Positions 51,213-61,003 of a stretch of DNA of 64,000 nucleotides are shown in pieces. The first letter of the stretch is position 1. Each line of letters opens with the position of its first letter. The position numbers and the translations under genes were made by a program. The stretch is from Francisella uliginis. GTDB lineage: Bacteria > Pseudomonadota > Gammaproteobacteria > Francisellales > Francisellaceae. The stretch is from contig NZ_CP016796.1 of NCBI RefSeq assembly GCF_001895265.1, positions 248,001 to 312,000 on the forward strand. The letters are read 5' to 3'. Below the pieces are notes generated by a model that saw nothing but the letters and a program-made list of their open reading frames with translations, had not been told where the DNA came from and made no database searches.

Positions 51213-52562
51213 ATGGAAAAAGGCTTGTTTCATCAAATAGTTGAAATAGTAAATAGTTATGTCTGGGGACCACAAATGCTTATGCTGATTGTCGGAGTGG
51301 GCTTATTTTTAATGCTAGGATTATGCTTTTTACCTTTGAGAAAGATCATTTTTGCTTTTAGATTACTTTTTAGTAAAAAGGAAAACAAGGATGATGGTGA
51401 AATAACGCCTTTTCAAGCGTTGATGACAGCTTTATCAGCTACTATTGGGACAGGGAATATTGCCGGTGTTGCGACAGCTATTGCAATAGGTGGGCCAGGA
51501 GCAGTTTTTTGGATGTGGTGTACAGCGCTAATTGGTATGGCGACAAAATATTCTGAAGCAGTTTTAGCAGTTAAGTATCGTGAAGTAGGTGCAAAAGGCT
51601 CTTATGTTGGAGGGCCTATGTATTATATTAAAAATGGCTTAGGTAAAAAATTTCTCTGGCTTGGCGTATTATTTGCAATATTTGGCTCTGTTGCGAGTTT
51701 TGGTATTGGTAATATGGTTCAAGTTAATTCAATGGCAGATGTGGTACAGAAGAACTTATATATTCCGGACTATATTACAGGTATTTTTGTTGCTTTTCTT
51801 ATCGCAACAGTTTTATTAGGAGGAGTTAAACGAATTGCAGAAGTTGCAAGTAAGGTTGTACCGGTGATGGCGATCTTATATTTTGTTAGTTGTGCAATTG
51901 CAATTTTATTAAATATTAAATTATTACCAGATGCATTTTATATTATATTTGATAGTGCTTTTACTCCTACAGCTGCAACTGGAGGGTTTGCCGGTGCAGG
52001 GGTCATGCTTGCTATTCAGATGGGGGTTGCTCGTGGAGTGTTTTCAAATGAAGCTGGTTTAGGTTCAGCACCAATTGCACATGCAGCAGCCAAAACAAAT
52101 AGTCCTGTTCGACAAGGTTGTGTTGCAATGCTTGGAACCTTTATTGATACTCTTGTTGTTTGTACAATGACAGCTCTTGTGATAATTCTATCTGGTAAAT
52201 GGAATAGTGGCCTTAATGGAGCAAACTTATCTTCAGAAGCAATTAATACTTTGATTCCTGGTTTTGGGAGTTGGGTAGTTACTTTAGGTTTAATATTTTT
52301 TGCATTTACAACAGTTTTGAGTTGGAGCTATTATGGAGAACGCTGTGCTGAGTTTCTTCTTGGGGATAAATCTATAATACCATTTCGTATTTTATGGATT
52401 GTAGCTATCCCTGTTGGTGCTATACTTAAAATTGATGTTGTTTGGTTGCTGGCAGATACTTTAAATGGACTTATGGCAGTGCCAAACTTAATAGCGCTAT
52501 TGTTGCTTAGTCCAGTAGTGTTTAAGCTTTCTTATGAATATTTTAATAACAAATCTAATTAA
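51213..52562 (+). CDS. Alanine or glycine:cation symporter (AGCS family)
   Basis: The 449-residue membrane protein has about eleven hydrophobic segments. ALSATIGTGNIAGVATAIAIGGPGA, GGPMYYIKNGLG, FSNEAGLGSAPIAHAAA and WSYYGERCAEFL are hallmarks of sodium- or proton-coupled alanine/glycine carriers. A TTTGGAG binding site precedes the ATG. The gene is bracketed by a direct repeat: the end of qmcA upstream and a degenerate copy of it downstream. Confidence 0.92.
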   Translation: MEKGLFHQIVEIVNSYVWGPQMLMLIVGVGLFLMLGLCFLPLRKIIFAFRLLFSKKENKDDGEITPFQALMTALSATIGTGNIAGVATAIAIGGPGAVFWMWCTALIGMATKYSEAVLAVKYREVGAKGSYVGGPMYYIKNGLGKKFLWLGVLFAIFGSVASFGIGNMVQVNSMADVVQKNLYIPDYITGIFVAFLIATVLLGGVKRIAEVASKVVPVMAILYFVSCAIAILLNIKLLPDAFYIIFDSAFTPTAATGGFAGAGVMLAIQMGVARGVFSNEAGLGSAPIAHAAAKTNSPVRQGCVAMLGTFIDTLVVCTMTALVIILSGKWNSGLNGANLSSEAINTLIPGFGSWVVTLGLIFFAFTTVLSWSYYGERCAEFLLGDKSIIPFRILWIVAIPVGAILKIDVVWLLADTLNGLMAVPNLIALLLLSPVVFKLSYEYFNNKSN

Positions 52563-52601
52563 TCAGCAAGAGAGCCTATTTAAATATTTTCAAAATTTAT
52601 T

Positions 52602-52706
52602 TTATCTCTTGTTATTTATATATCAATATTTAGATACTCTAGAGAACATGACTAAATTTGGTAAATTAAATGTAATACTTACATCAAATTCATCCAAAGG
52701 TTTTTA
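52602..52706 (+). repeat. Degenerate duplicate of the qmcA 3' end
   Basis: This stretch repeats 51008-51113, inside qmcA, at roughly 90 percent identity; for example AGATACTCTAGAGAACATG is the same in both. The open frame is lost through a one-base insertion and substitutions. The two copies are in direct orientation and flank the AGCS gene. Confidence 0.9.
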
Positions 52707-52792
52707 ATGAGCCAACTTCTGCAGATGAGTGTAGTTAGTTTGCATTAGTATATATTTTTTCTAATTGTGATATTATATGCTAAGAAATTAGC

Positions 52793-54235
52793 ATGTTTCT
52801 TTTATTTATAATGGTTTATAAGTTTATAAAAAATATACAACTAAATGCGTTAGCTAAGTTATTTATTTGTCTTTTATTTGTTTTAAGTACAAGTCAAGCT
52901 TGGGCATTAGTTGGTGAATTAAGTATCCAAAATGGCAAACTTTTTCTTACAAGTAAAAGCAAAAAGTTTAGCTTGCAAGGTGACAAAGAGATCATAAAAG
53001 AGTCAAAAAGTTTAATTTATTTAGATAGTTTAGTTGTTGTTAATAATTATACTGAAGTAAATAGCAAAACTTTATTTATCAAAGAAGTTCCATCCTCAAT
53101 AAGTGGTAATGTTCAGCTTAGCGGAAAGCTTGTTAGAGATGATAACAACTTATATTTAGAGACTAAAGATAGTAAAATTTCTGTCAAATTTTTATATGGA
53201 GTTGATTTTAGAGGGAATCATTTTGATCAAAAATCTATAGATTATTATATTAATAAGCAGGTTAATGTTATTGGCAAGTCTTATAATGGATATTTACACA
53301 TATCAGCAATTTTGCTCAGTAATATTTTTGAAAATATGAATGCTAAATTTCCAATTAGTGCTAAATATAAAAAGATTCTAGATAATGATTATCAGAAGTT
53401 TATAACAGAAACTTTAATGAAAAATAAGCTTAGTCAAAACCTACAACCGTTTAAAGCAACTATAATTAATAATGTTAAGGTCAAAGACAACGATAAAGCT
53501 CTAATAATTTCATTAGCAGGTAGGCAAGGTGATGATTTTGCTACAGTTGGTGGACACTTTGTTTTAGGTGAAGCAACTATTAAAAATCATATGCTTAAAG
53601 ACTTTAGTCTTTTTAATTTTTACACAACTAAAAATAAAAAAATGATGATTCCTGCGAAGATATCATATGTGGATTACTTTGGTAATTTATCACAAGGCCA
53701 GCAAAACTACAGACCGACATATACTCTTATTATATATGGTGTTGATAAAGACAAAATTGAGAAAATGGCAAATACTATTGATAGAGACCTTAATTATATG
53801 CGTATTTCACAAGATACAGGAGGTATCTCTTATGATTGTGTAAACACTGCTTTACATGCGTTATATAAGTCACAGCTTATAGACAACCCTAGCTCTTTAA
53901 GTTTTTTAGGCTTACAGACTTTTTATCATGCACCTAAAAAATACGATAGTGATAATTACTCGTACTTTAATAATAGTTGGTATTATATTTTAAATAGTAA
54001 AAGAGTGTTTTTGCCACGAGTTGCTTTTGAATATGTTTTAGAAGACATTCAAACATTTAAGCCTAAAAGGGTAGATTTTGTATTTTATGGTCAGATACCT
54101 TCAGGTAGACCTTTAGGAGGGGCTCCAATTGCCAGTGTTTATGACTATTTGAGAATCACAGCTAAGTCAGGAAATTTTTCAAAGCAGAGCAATGTTCATG
54201 ATATGGCAAAATTTTTAGATAGTTTAGACATATAG
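52793..54235 (+). CDS. Unknown exported protein
   Basis: I cannot name this 480-residue protein. It has an N-terminal hydrophobic signal (LAKLFICLLFVLSTSQAWA) with a long basic lead; a start at 52811 (MVYKFIKN) is also possible. The first 150 mature residues look like beta-strand repeats. The C-terminal half contains VGGHFVLGEA and, 90 residues later, GISYDCVNTALHALY. A histidine before a cysteine in these settings recalls permuted papain-like (NlpC/P60-type) peptidases, but this is not established. Its stop codon lies within the terminal repeat of the MITE-like element that follows. Confidence 0.7.
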   Translation: MFLLFIMVYKFIKNIQLNALAKLFICLLFVLSTSQAWALVGELSIQNGKLFLTSKSKKFSLQGDKEIIKESKSLIYLDSLVVVNNYTEVNSKTLFIKEVPSSISGNVQLSGKLVRDDNNLYLETKDSKISVKFLYGVDFRGNHFDQKSIDYYINKQVNVIGKSYNGYLHISAILLSNIFENMNAKFPISAKYKKILDNDYQKFITETLMKNKLSQNLQPFKATIINNVKVKDNDKALIISLAGRQGDDFATVGGHFVLGEATIKNHMLKDFSLFNFYTTKNKKMMIPAKISYVDYFGNLSQGQQNYRPTYTLIIYGVDKDKIEKMANTIDRDLNYMRISQDTGGISYDCVNTALHALYKSQLIDNPSSLSFLGLQTFYHAPKKYDSDNYSYFNNSWYYILNSKRVFLPRVAFEYVLEDIQTFKPKRVDFVFYGQIPSGRPLGGAPIASVYDYLRITAKSGNFSKQSNVHDMAKFLDSLDI

Positions 54236-54434
54236 TTAATCCGAATATCTTTTGAAAACCTTTTTTCATCTTCTCTGGTCACTGAGTACATTCGACTACG
54301 CTCAGTAACCACGGAGTCGAAGTATGATCATAAGATCTGCTCATAATGAGCCCTAAAATTAGATTCTACGATCAAAGCCTGTGCTGAACTTGATTCAGTA
54401 TTGTAGAATGATATACTCCTTTCTGATTAACTAT
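54232..54434. mobile_element. MITE-like element, copy B
   Basis: Terminal inverted repeats ATAGTTAATCCGAAT (54232-54246) and TTTCTGATTAACTAT (54420-54434) match those of 21317-21484. Inside are palindromes: ACTGAG (54281-54286) with CTCAGT (54301-54306), and ATTCTAC (54363-54369) with GTAGAAT (54403-54409). It is non-coding. The left end supplies the TAG stop (54233-54235) of the preceding gene. Confidence 0.55.
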
Positions 54435-54523
54435 TTAAGGATCTATTATTTCAAGTCAATTGTTTTGTTTTAATGTTTTATCTACAATAAATAGTTAGTA
54501 TTTAAATTTAGGTCTATATAATC

Positions 54524-56953
54524 ATGCAATTTATAGTTGAATCAATGTCATGCTCAAGTTGCGTAGCAAAGATAGAAAAGGCTTTGTTAAGTATAGATGG
54601 TGTAAGTAATGTTAAAGCAAATATCGTTGATAAAAGTGTATTTGTTGAAGCTGAGGAGTCTTTGACTGACCCTATACAAAATAAGTTACAAGAGATTGGC
54701 TATCCTGGTGAACTACAGCAGCGAGAAAAAAACAGCAATAAATATCGCATTTTTATTGAGGGAATTTCTTGTTCTGGTTGTGTAGCAAAGATAGAAAAAT
54801 CTTTGAAAGTGGTTTCTAGTGTTGAGAAAGTTAGTGTTAATCTTGTTGATAAGATATTAGAGATCGAAGGTAGTATGGATGTTACCGAAGTCTTTGCCAC
54901 TTTAGATAAAATAGGTAAACCAGGAGTTCTAGAGAAAAAATTACAAACTAGAGATATAGATAGAGCTAAAAAGGAAATCAGAACAAGTATCAAACAAGCA
55001 ATAGTTGCATTTGTGGCGGGTGCTATTCTTATGGCTATCCAAATGCATTCAGAAAACCAAGATAGTATTTTATATTTTTCAAATACTGATAGTATCGAAA
55101 GACTTGTAATCTGGATTATATTGGCTACTAGTACACTTGTTGTTATGGTATATTCTGGTAAACGTTATTATCAGGGAGCTTGGCGACAACTAAAACATCT
55201 ATCCTCAAATATGGATACTCTAGTTGCACTAGGTACCGGAGCTGCTTGGATATATTCTGTTATTGTTATACTATTTGAGTTTTATTTACCTGAGCAAATG
55301 CTACATGTTTTTTTAGATACTAGTGTCCTTATCTTAGGGTTTCTAAACATTGGTCATGCCATGGAGCTCAAATCAAAAGGTAGGGCATCTGAGGCTATTG
55401 AAAAGCTAATCCATCTACAGCCTAAAAATGCTCATGTGATCCATGATGATGCAGAAGTTGATATACCATTAGAGCTTTTAAAAGTAGGACAAACTATTGT
55501 TATCTATCCTGGAGAGAAGATTCCTATTGATGGTGTAGTTATTGATGGTAAAGCTAATATTGATGAATCAATGCTGACAGGTGAGTCTGATCCTGTCAGT
55601 AAAAAAATAGATGATAAAGTCTTTGCTGGAACTATAAACCAAAATGGTAGCTTAAGAGTCAAGATGACTAAATCTATAGATGAGACAGCTTTAGCAAATG
55701 TTATTGAGCTTATTAAATCTGCACAAAGCTCAAAACCAGAAATTACTAGGATAGTAGATAAAGTTACAGCTGTATTTGTACCAGTGGTTATTGCTATTGC
55801 AGTATTTACATTTATCGTCTGGAGCTTTTTTAGCCTAGCTTTAGCGATAACTGCTGGGATAGCTGTCTTAGTTGTAGCTTGTCCTTGCGCACTTGGTCTG
55901 GGAACACCAATGTCAATGATGGTTGGTATGGGTAAAGTTGCCGAGTATGGTATCTTGATTCGTAATGGTGAAGTGTTGCAAAATGTTAGTAATCTAACAC
56001 ATATTGTTATGGATAAGACTGGGACAGTTACACAAGGTAAGCCAGCAGTAACAAATAGTCATTTCATCGCGGATGAAGACTTAGTTTTAAGTCATCTTTA
56101 TGCAGTTGAGGCAAAATCTGAACATCCACTTGCACTTGCTTTAAGTACTTATAGTAAAGCATATAATAAAAATTTAGCAGTAAGTGATTTTGAGACAACT
56201 TCAGGTAAAGGTATCTCAGCAAAAGTTGAAGATACTGATGTTCTTATTTGTAATATGAAGATAATGTCAGAAAATGGCATAGATATAGATAATAATGTTG
56301 AACAGGTTTTAGATGGTTATGCTAACCAAGGAGCAACACCTATTATCTTTGCTATGAATAGTAAGGTAGCAGCGATCTTTGCTGTTAAGGATCCTGTCAA
56401 AAAAGAGAGTAAAGAAGTTATATCTCAACTTAAAAAATCTGGCCTTAAAGTTGCAATGGTTACAGGAGATAATGAGCATACAGCAAGAGTAATCGCTCAA
56501 GAAGTTGGTATAGATAATGATATGGTCTTTGCTAGTGCAATGCCTGAAGATAAAACAAAATTCGTTGATGATCTACAACAACAAGGATTCCAAGTTGGAA
56601 TGGTCGGTGATGGTATCAATGATGCAGCAGCCTTAGCAAAAGCAGATGTTGGCTTTGCCATGGGTAATGGTACTGATATAGCTATAGAAAGTGCTGATAT
56701 TACTTTGACCTCTGGAGAGCTGAAAAATATTAATAACTCAATTATTCTTTCAAAGAAAATTATCTTAAATATTAAGCAAACTTTAGTGGGAGCTTTTATA
56801 TATAATATCTGTGGTATACCTGTTGCTGCAGGGATCTTATATCCATTCTTTGGTATTATGCTTAGTCCTGTGATTGCATCTCTAGCAATGGCTATGTCAT
56901 CTGTAACAGTTGTTGCCGTAGCTTTGAGACTAAAACGTTTGACAGTTGAATAG
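54524..56953 (+). CDS. copA: Copper-exporting P1B-type ATPase
   Basis: The 809-residue pump expels monovalent copper from the cytosol. Two N-terminal heavy-metal domains carry CSSC (residues 10-13) and CSGC (near 84). Eight membrane segments include the transport motif CPCALGLGTP near residue 452. The phosphorylation site is MDKTGTVTQGK near 497, and the hinge is GDGINDAAAL near 695. The CPC site indicates copper or silver. No CopZ or CueR gene is adjacent, and no good ribosome binding site is seen before the ATG. Confidence 0.93.
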   Translation: MQFIVESMSCSSCVAKIEKALLSIDGVSNVKANIVDKSVFVEAEESLTDPIQNKLQEIGYPGELQQREKNSNKYRIFIEGISCSGCVAKIEKSLKVVSSVEKVSVNLVDKILEIEGSMDVTEVFATLDKIGKPGVLEKKLQTRDIDRAKKEIRTSIKQAIVAFVAGAILMAIQMHSENQDSILYFSNTDSIERLVIWIILATSTLVVMVYSGKRYYQGAWRQLKHLSSNMDTLVALGTGAAWIYSVIVILFEFYLPEQMLHVFLDTSVLILGFLNIGHAMELKSKGRASEAIEKLIHLQPKNAHVIHDDAEVDIPLELLKVGQTIVIYPGEKIPIDGVVIDGKANIDESMLTGESDPVSKKIDDKVFAGTINQNGSLRVKMTKSIDETALANVIELIKSAQSSKPEITRIVDKVTAVFVPVVIAIAVFTFIVWSFFSLALAITAGIAVLVVACPCALGLGTPMSMMVGMGKVAEYGILIRNGEVLQNVSNLTHIVMDKTGTVTQGKPAVTNSHFIADEDLVLSHLYAVEAKSEHPLALALSTYSKAYNKNLAVSDFETTSGKGISAKVEDTDVLICNMKIMSENGIDIDNNVEQVLDGYANQGATPIIFAMNSKVAAIFAVKDPVKKESKEVISQLKKSGLKVAMVTGDNEHTARVIAQEVGIDNDMVFASAMPEDKTKFVDDLQQQGFQVGMVGDGINDAAALAKADVGFAMGNGTDIAIESADITLTSGELKNINNSIILSKKIILNIKQTLVGAFIYNICGIPVAAGILYPFFGIMLSPVIASLAMAMSSVTVVAVALRLKRLTVE

Positions 56954-56972
56954 ATGTGTGGATTTGGGATAA

Positions 56973-58157
56973 TTACTCTATTTTTTTAAATTCAAGAGCG
57001 AAGAATAGTTTTATTAATATAAAACTTACTAGAGATAGTATAAATATGATCGAAGCTAAAGCTAGCATTGTATGAATATGCACTAGGCCAAAGATAAATA
57101 CTAGTATGCTAGTTAAAAATATAAAGAATGAACCCATTAACGCATTTGCACTACCCACAATATGGCTAAATAGACCAATACATAGTGCAAAGAAGTTAGG
57201 GAAAACAATTCCTGCAAAGAAGAATGCAATAAACATAAATACAGCTAGGGCTACAATACTAGTTGGCAAGAAGATGCTAATAGCCATTAATATTAAGCAA
57301 GATACTGCAGATATGCTAACAGCTAAACTTAACTTCATTCTATTAAATTCTTCACTTAGATGTAGTAAGAATCTGTTAGCCATATTTCCTAAGAACCAAG
57401 CAAATCCGATTAATAGTGCGATATTACCAAAAGTAATTGCAGAGTAATGTAAAGTATCTTCTATAACAAATACTCCCACTGTACTAAATATCACAAGGAA
57501 TGAATAAAGTAGCCCAATACAAAGTGTGCCAAGAACGAAGTGGTTATGAGTAGCCATCTCATAGTAGTTTGAGAATACTTTGCTTAGGGATATTTTGTGT
57601 GTTTGTTTTGCTGTTTCACGATAAACAAAGATAACTAAAAGTAGCACACAAATACCATATATGCTAAAGAAGTAAAAACATGATTTCCAACCGAAATAGT
57701 GTTGTAAGTGGCCACCTATGAAAGGAGCAATAATAGGACCTAATGCCCAGATTATAGTCATATAGTTCATCATCTTTTTATATTGAGCACCTTCAAAAAT
57801 ATCAGGGATAATTGCTCTAGCTGATACTCCAACAAATGCTATACATGCACCTTGTAATATGCGGTAAACCATAAAAACAGTCATACTAGTTGTCAATGTC
57901 ATTAAGTAAGAGACGATTATGAAAATTATCAATGATACTATGATAGGCTTTTTGCGACCAAAGCTATCTGTAACAGGACCGGCAAATAGTTGAAAAAAAG
58001 CAAATGCAAGTAAGTAAAATGAGATCGTATATTTTGCAAGTACCTCAGGTGTGCCAAATGCAGAGCTAATCGCAGGTAGTGAAGGTGCATATAGGTCAAC
58101 ACATAAGCCAGACATAGGAACAATTAAATAGCAAATTAATGCAAATATTTTATTCAT
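56973..58157 (-). CDS. Bcr/CflA-type major facilitator exporter
   Basis: The 394-residue protein has twelve hydrophobic segments. The MFS loop motif GPVTDSFGRKKPI lies between segments 2 and 3, and PAISSAFGTPEVLAKYTIS precedes it, as in Bcr/CflA drug exporters. These proton antiporters expel bicyclomycin, chloramphenicol or sulfonamides; the substrate here is unknown. It is divergent from a LysR-type regulator, with an 18-bp palindrome between them. Confidence 0.87.
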   Translation of the reverse strand: MNKIFALICYLIVPMSGLCVDLYAPSLPAISSAFGTPEVLAKYTISFYLLAFAFFQLFAGPVTDSFGRKKPIIVSLIIFIIVSYLMTLTTSMTVFMVYRILQGACIAFVGVSARAIIPDIFEGAQYKKMMNYMTIIWALGPIIAPFIGGHLQHYFGWKSCFYFFSIYGICVLLLVIFVYRETAKQTHKISLSKVFSNYYEMATHNHFVLGTLCIGLLYSFLVIFSTVGVFVIEDTLHYSAITFGNIALLIGFAWFLGNMANRFLLHLSEEFNRMKLSLAVSISAVSCLILMAISIFLPTSIVALAVFMFIAFFFAGIVFPNFFALCIGLFSHIVGSANALMGSFFIFLTSILVFIFGLVHIHTMLALASIIFILSLVSFILIKLFFALEFKKIE

Positions 58158-58249
58158 TGTGTTAATCCTTAAAAATTTATTAGAATTTATGTTTTGTATT
58201 TTCTTTGATTATTATATCTTTTTAACTTAATATAAATAAGCTATATGAA

Positions 58250-58267
58250 AGTTAACAATAGTTAACT
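58250..58267. promoter_or_regulatory. Palindromic operator between exporter and LysR gene
   Basis: AGTTAAC (58250-58256) and GTTAACT (58261-58267) form a perfect inverted repeat with a 4-base spacer in the 135-base divergent gap. This is a plausible binding site for the adjacent LysR-type regulator. Confidence 0.6.
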
Positions 58268-58292
58268 AAAAGTTGAATATAAGGTGTAGAAA

Positions 58293-59186
58293 ATGTTAAA
58301 AAAGTCTAATTCGAAACCATCACTAGATCACTTTGAAGTTTTTTTGACAGTTATTGAGGAAAATAGCTTTACTAATGCAGCTAAAAAACTAGGTATTACA
58401 ACAGCTGCTGTTAGTAAGAATGTTAAATTACTAGAGCAACAAGTTAGAGCTCCTTTGGTTCTTAGATCAACAAAAAGGCTACAAGCTACAGCTGAAGGTG
58501 AGAAGCTTTATCTTCAGTGTAGAAATATTAAACGAGAATTAGATATAGCTAGAAATATGGTTTCTGCAATAAATGCTAATCCTAGTGGTACACTTAATAT
58601 TATTTGTAATCCTTTGCTATTTTCATCTGATTTATTAGCTAAGTTGGATACCTATACTAAAATGTATCCTGATGTTACCATTAATATGGATCTAACGGAA
58701 GAGCCTGTAAATTTCGGCCAGACAACAATAGATATTGCATTTGGTTTTAACTGGCCACCTCCAGAGCATATTATCTCACGTAAATATAAGCAGACTTCTT
58801 ATGTTACTTGTGCTTCACCTGAGTATATTCGTCGTTATGGTGAGCCAAAGACGATAGAAGATATATATAAGCATAAATTTATAATACATACTATAAGAAC
58901 AAAGAGTAATATGCCGATGTTAATAGGTTTTAGGAATGCTCCAAAGAATATTAAACCTTATTTATATATTAATGGTGTTGAAGCTATGAAAGCATGTGTT
59001 TTGCAACATATGGGTATTGCACAGTTTCATGATTATGCTGTTAAGAAAGAGTTAGAAGAAGGAAGCCTTATTGAGATACTAAAACCAACTGATATAGAAA
59101 TTTTTGATTTATGTATTTATTATGAGAAAAATAATATTGTTCAACCAAAAGTTAAAAAGCTTGTGGAATTATTTTTTCCTGAATGA
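58293..59186 (+). CDS. LysR-family transcriptional regulator
   Basis: The 297-residue protein has the N-terminal winged helix (VFLTVIEENSFTNAAKKLGITT followed by SKNVKLLEQQVRAPL) and a periplasmic-binding-like effector domain from about residue 95. It is divergent from the Bcr-type exporter and probably controls it through the palindrome between them. The effector is unknown. An AAGGTG binding site precedes the ATG. Confidence 0.9.
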   Translation: MLKKSNSKPSLDHFEVFLTVIEENSFTNAAKKLGITTAAVSKNVKLLEQQVRAPLVLRSTKRLQATAEGEKLYLQCRNIKRELDIARNMVSAINANPSGTLNIICNPLLFSSDLLAKLDTYTKMYPDVTINMDLTEEPVNFGQTTIDIAFGFNWPPPEHIISRKYKQTSYVTCASPEYIRRYGEPKTIEDIYKHKFIIHTIRTKSNMPMLIGFRNAPKNIKPYLYINGVEAMKACVLQHMGIAQFHDYAVKKELEEGSLIEILKPTDIEIFDLCIYYEKNNIVQPKVKKLVELFFPE

Positions 59187-59479
59187 TTAGAGCTATTAAA
59201 TTATCTTTTTACTTTTTTGTGTTAACTTTAACAATATAATTGCTATAGCCATTAATATTTTTGGATATAAAGCATTAACCGTTGAGCAGTTTGCTAATAT
59301 ATAGCTATTTTATAGTATATACTTTATATGGGATCAATGTTGAATGTTAGTCCTATAAAATTCATTCTTAGCTAGACCTTTAATTATCAGCTTTTTTTGA
59401 TCTGTTTTACCTTTAACACTGATATAAGAAAATATTTCTACAGGTCATATAGTGTTGATGAATACGCAAGGAACTAATT

Positions 59480-60592
59480 ATGAATAAGCAATTATATGGA
59501 GTTATAGCAACCTCAAGTGATCAAAATGAAAAGAGACTACCAATCAATCCAGAGCTATTATTAAAAATACCTAGAAATATTAGGAATAATCTCGTATTTG
59601 AAATAGGTTATGGAGAGTCTTTTGGTGTTTCAGATGAAAAAATTGCTAGCTTAACTGCAGGAGTATCTTCACGCCAAGAAATACTAGAAAATATTGGTAA
59701 TGTAATATTAATAGCTCCAACATCAAAAGATTTAGCTGAAATTAAAGAGGGTGGTACGGTCTGGGGGTGGACAAACTGTGTTAAAGATAAAGAAATAGCA
59801 CAATTAGCTATTGATAAAAAATTAACACTTATTTCTTTTGAATCTATGATTTCTTGTGATAATGAAGAAAAAATAAAGAAAAATATATTTCATGAGACAA
59901 ATGAGTTAGCAGGATATAGCGCTGTTTTGCATGCTCTTGGTATAAAAGGTATAGATGGTAGATATGGCGATCAAAAGAAAATATTAGTAATAGGTTTTGG
60001 ATCAGTAAGTCGAGGAGCTATACATGCTTTATTATCTAGAGGATATAAAGATATAACTGTATGTACACGTTATAGTATCGCAACATTACCAAATGTAATT
60101 AAGGGGTGTAAGTATATCACAGCACCTAAAAATATATCTGATAGTAACAAATTTGTGGAACTTCTCAATAAATCAGATATTGTAGTAAATGGAATTTCAC
60201 AAGATCTAACAAAACCAACAATGTTTATAAAAGAAAAAGATCTTGTAAAAATGAATCCTAAATGTTTAATTATAGATCTTAGTTGTAATGAGGGTATGGG
60301 ATTCTTTTTTGCTAAACCAACTACGTTTAATAACCCTATGCTTAAAGTAGGTACTATAGATTATTATGGAGTCAATCATGCGTCAAAATATCTTTGGGAT
60401 AATGCTACTAGATCTATATCTAGAGTAATAAATGATTATTTATCAAATATTACTTTGACTAAAGAGAATAAAGCAAAAAGCAAAGTATTATCGGATGCTA
60501 CAGATATAAAAGAGGGCTTAGTTTGGAATAAAAAGATAATTTCATTCCAAAAGAGGGAAAAAGAATATCCTTATAATTATAAATCTATATAA
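59480..60592 (+). CDS. N5-(carboxyethyl)ornithine synthase-like dehydrogenase
   Basis: The 370-residue protein belongs to the alanine dehydrogenase/transhydrogenase fold. The N-terminal part has EKRLPINPELL and TVWGWTNCVKDKEIAQLAID, which resembles carboxyethylornithine synthase more than alanine dehydrogenase. The Rossmann glycine motif is VIGFGSVSRGA, near residue 175. Such enzymes reductively join pyruvate and ornithine with NADPH. The C-terminal 40 residues are lysine-rich and look non-conserved. It stands alone with AAGGAAC before the ATG. A link to the arginine genes 30 kb away is speculative. Confidence 0.7.
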   Translation: MNKQLYGVIATSSDQNEKRLPINPELLLKIPRNIRNNLVFEIGYGESFGVSDEKIASLTAGVSSRQEILENIGNVILIAPTSKDLAEIKEGGTVWGWTNCVKDKEIAQLAIDKKLTLISFESMISCDNEEKIKKNIFHETNELAGYSAVLHALGIKGIDGRYGDQKKILVIGFGSVSRGAIHALLSRGYKDITVCTRYSIATLPNVIKGCKYITAPKNISDSNKFVELLNKSDIVVNGISQDLTKPTMFIKEKDLVKMNPKCLIIDLSCNEGMGFFFAKPTTFNNPMLKVGTIDYYGVNHASKYLWDNATRSISRVINDYLSNITLTKENKAKSKVLSDATDIKEGLVWNKKIISFQKREKEYPYNYKSI

Positions 60593-60603
60593 GGATAACG
60601 GGA

Positions 60604-60807
60604 TTAGATAGATTTAATATTAACAGCTGCCATTTTGCCTCTGTTTTCTTCAGTTTCAAAGCTTATTTTTTCGCCTTCACGTAGAGAGCTTAAACCAGAA
60701 TTTTCTACTGCACTAATATGAACAAATACATCTTTACCACCATCTTGAGGTTCTATGAATCCGAATCCTTTAGTCGTATTAAAAAACTTAATAGTACCTT
60801 GTCTCAT
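60604..60807 (-). CDS. cspA: Cold-shock protein
   Basis: The 67-residue OB-fold nucleic-acid chaperone has RNP1 as KGFGFIEP and RNP2 as VFVHIS. It begins MRQGTIKFFN. It is convergent with the preceding gene, 11 bases away. The symbol reflects the family; which paralogue it is cannot be told. Confidence 0.92.
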   Translation of the reverse strand: MRQGTIKFFNTTKGFGFIEPQDGGKDVFVHISAVENSGLSSLREGEKISFETEENRGKMAAVNIKSI

Positions 60808-61003
60808 TGTTTTATTTCCTTTTGTTTGTTGTTTTATAAGTTAAATCACATTGGGCTTAGTTTTAAACTTTAACGATTTACTTATAAAGGATAGAATATT
60901 GGAAATAAACTTCTGATATATTAGTTTCGTAGTAGTCAAATAAAGTTACAATATAAATAACTGTCACCAATCATATAGTAACAAAGTCTTAATTGAAAGC
61001 TTT

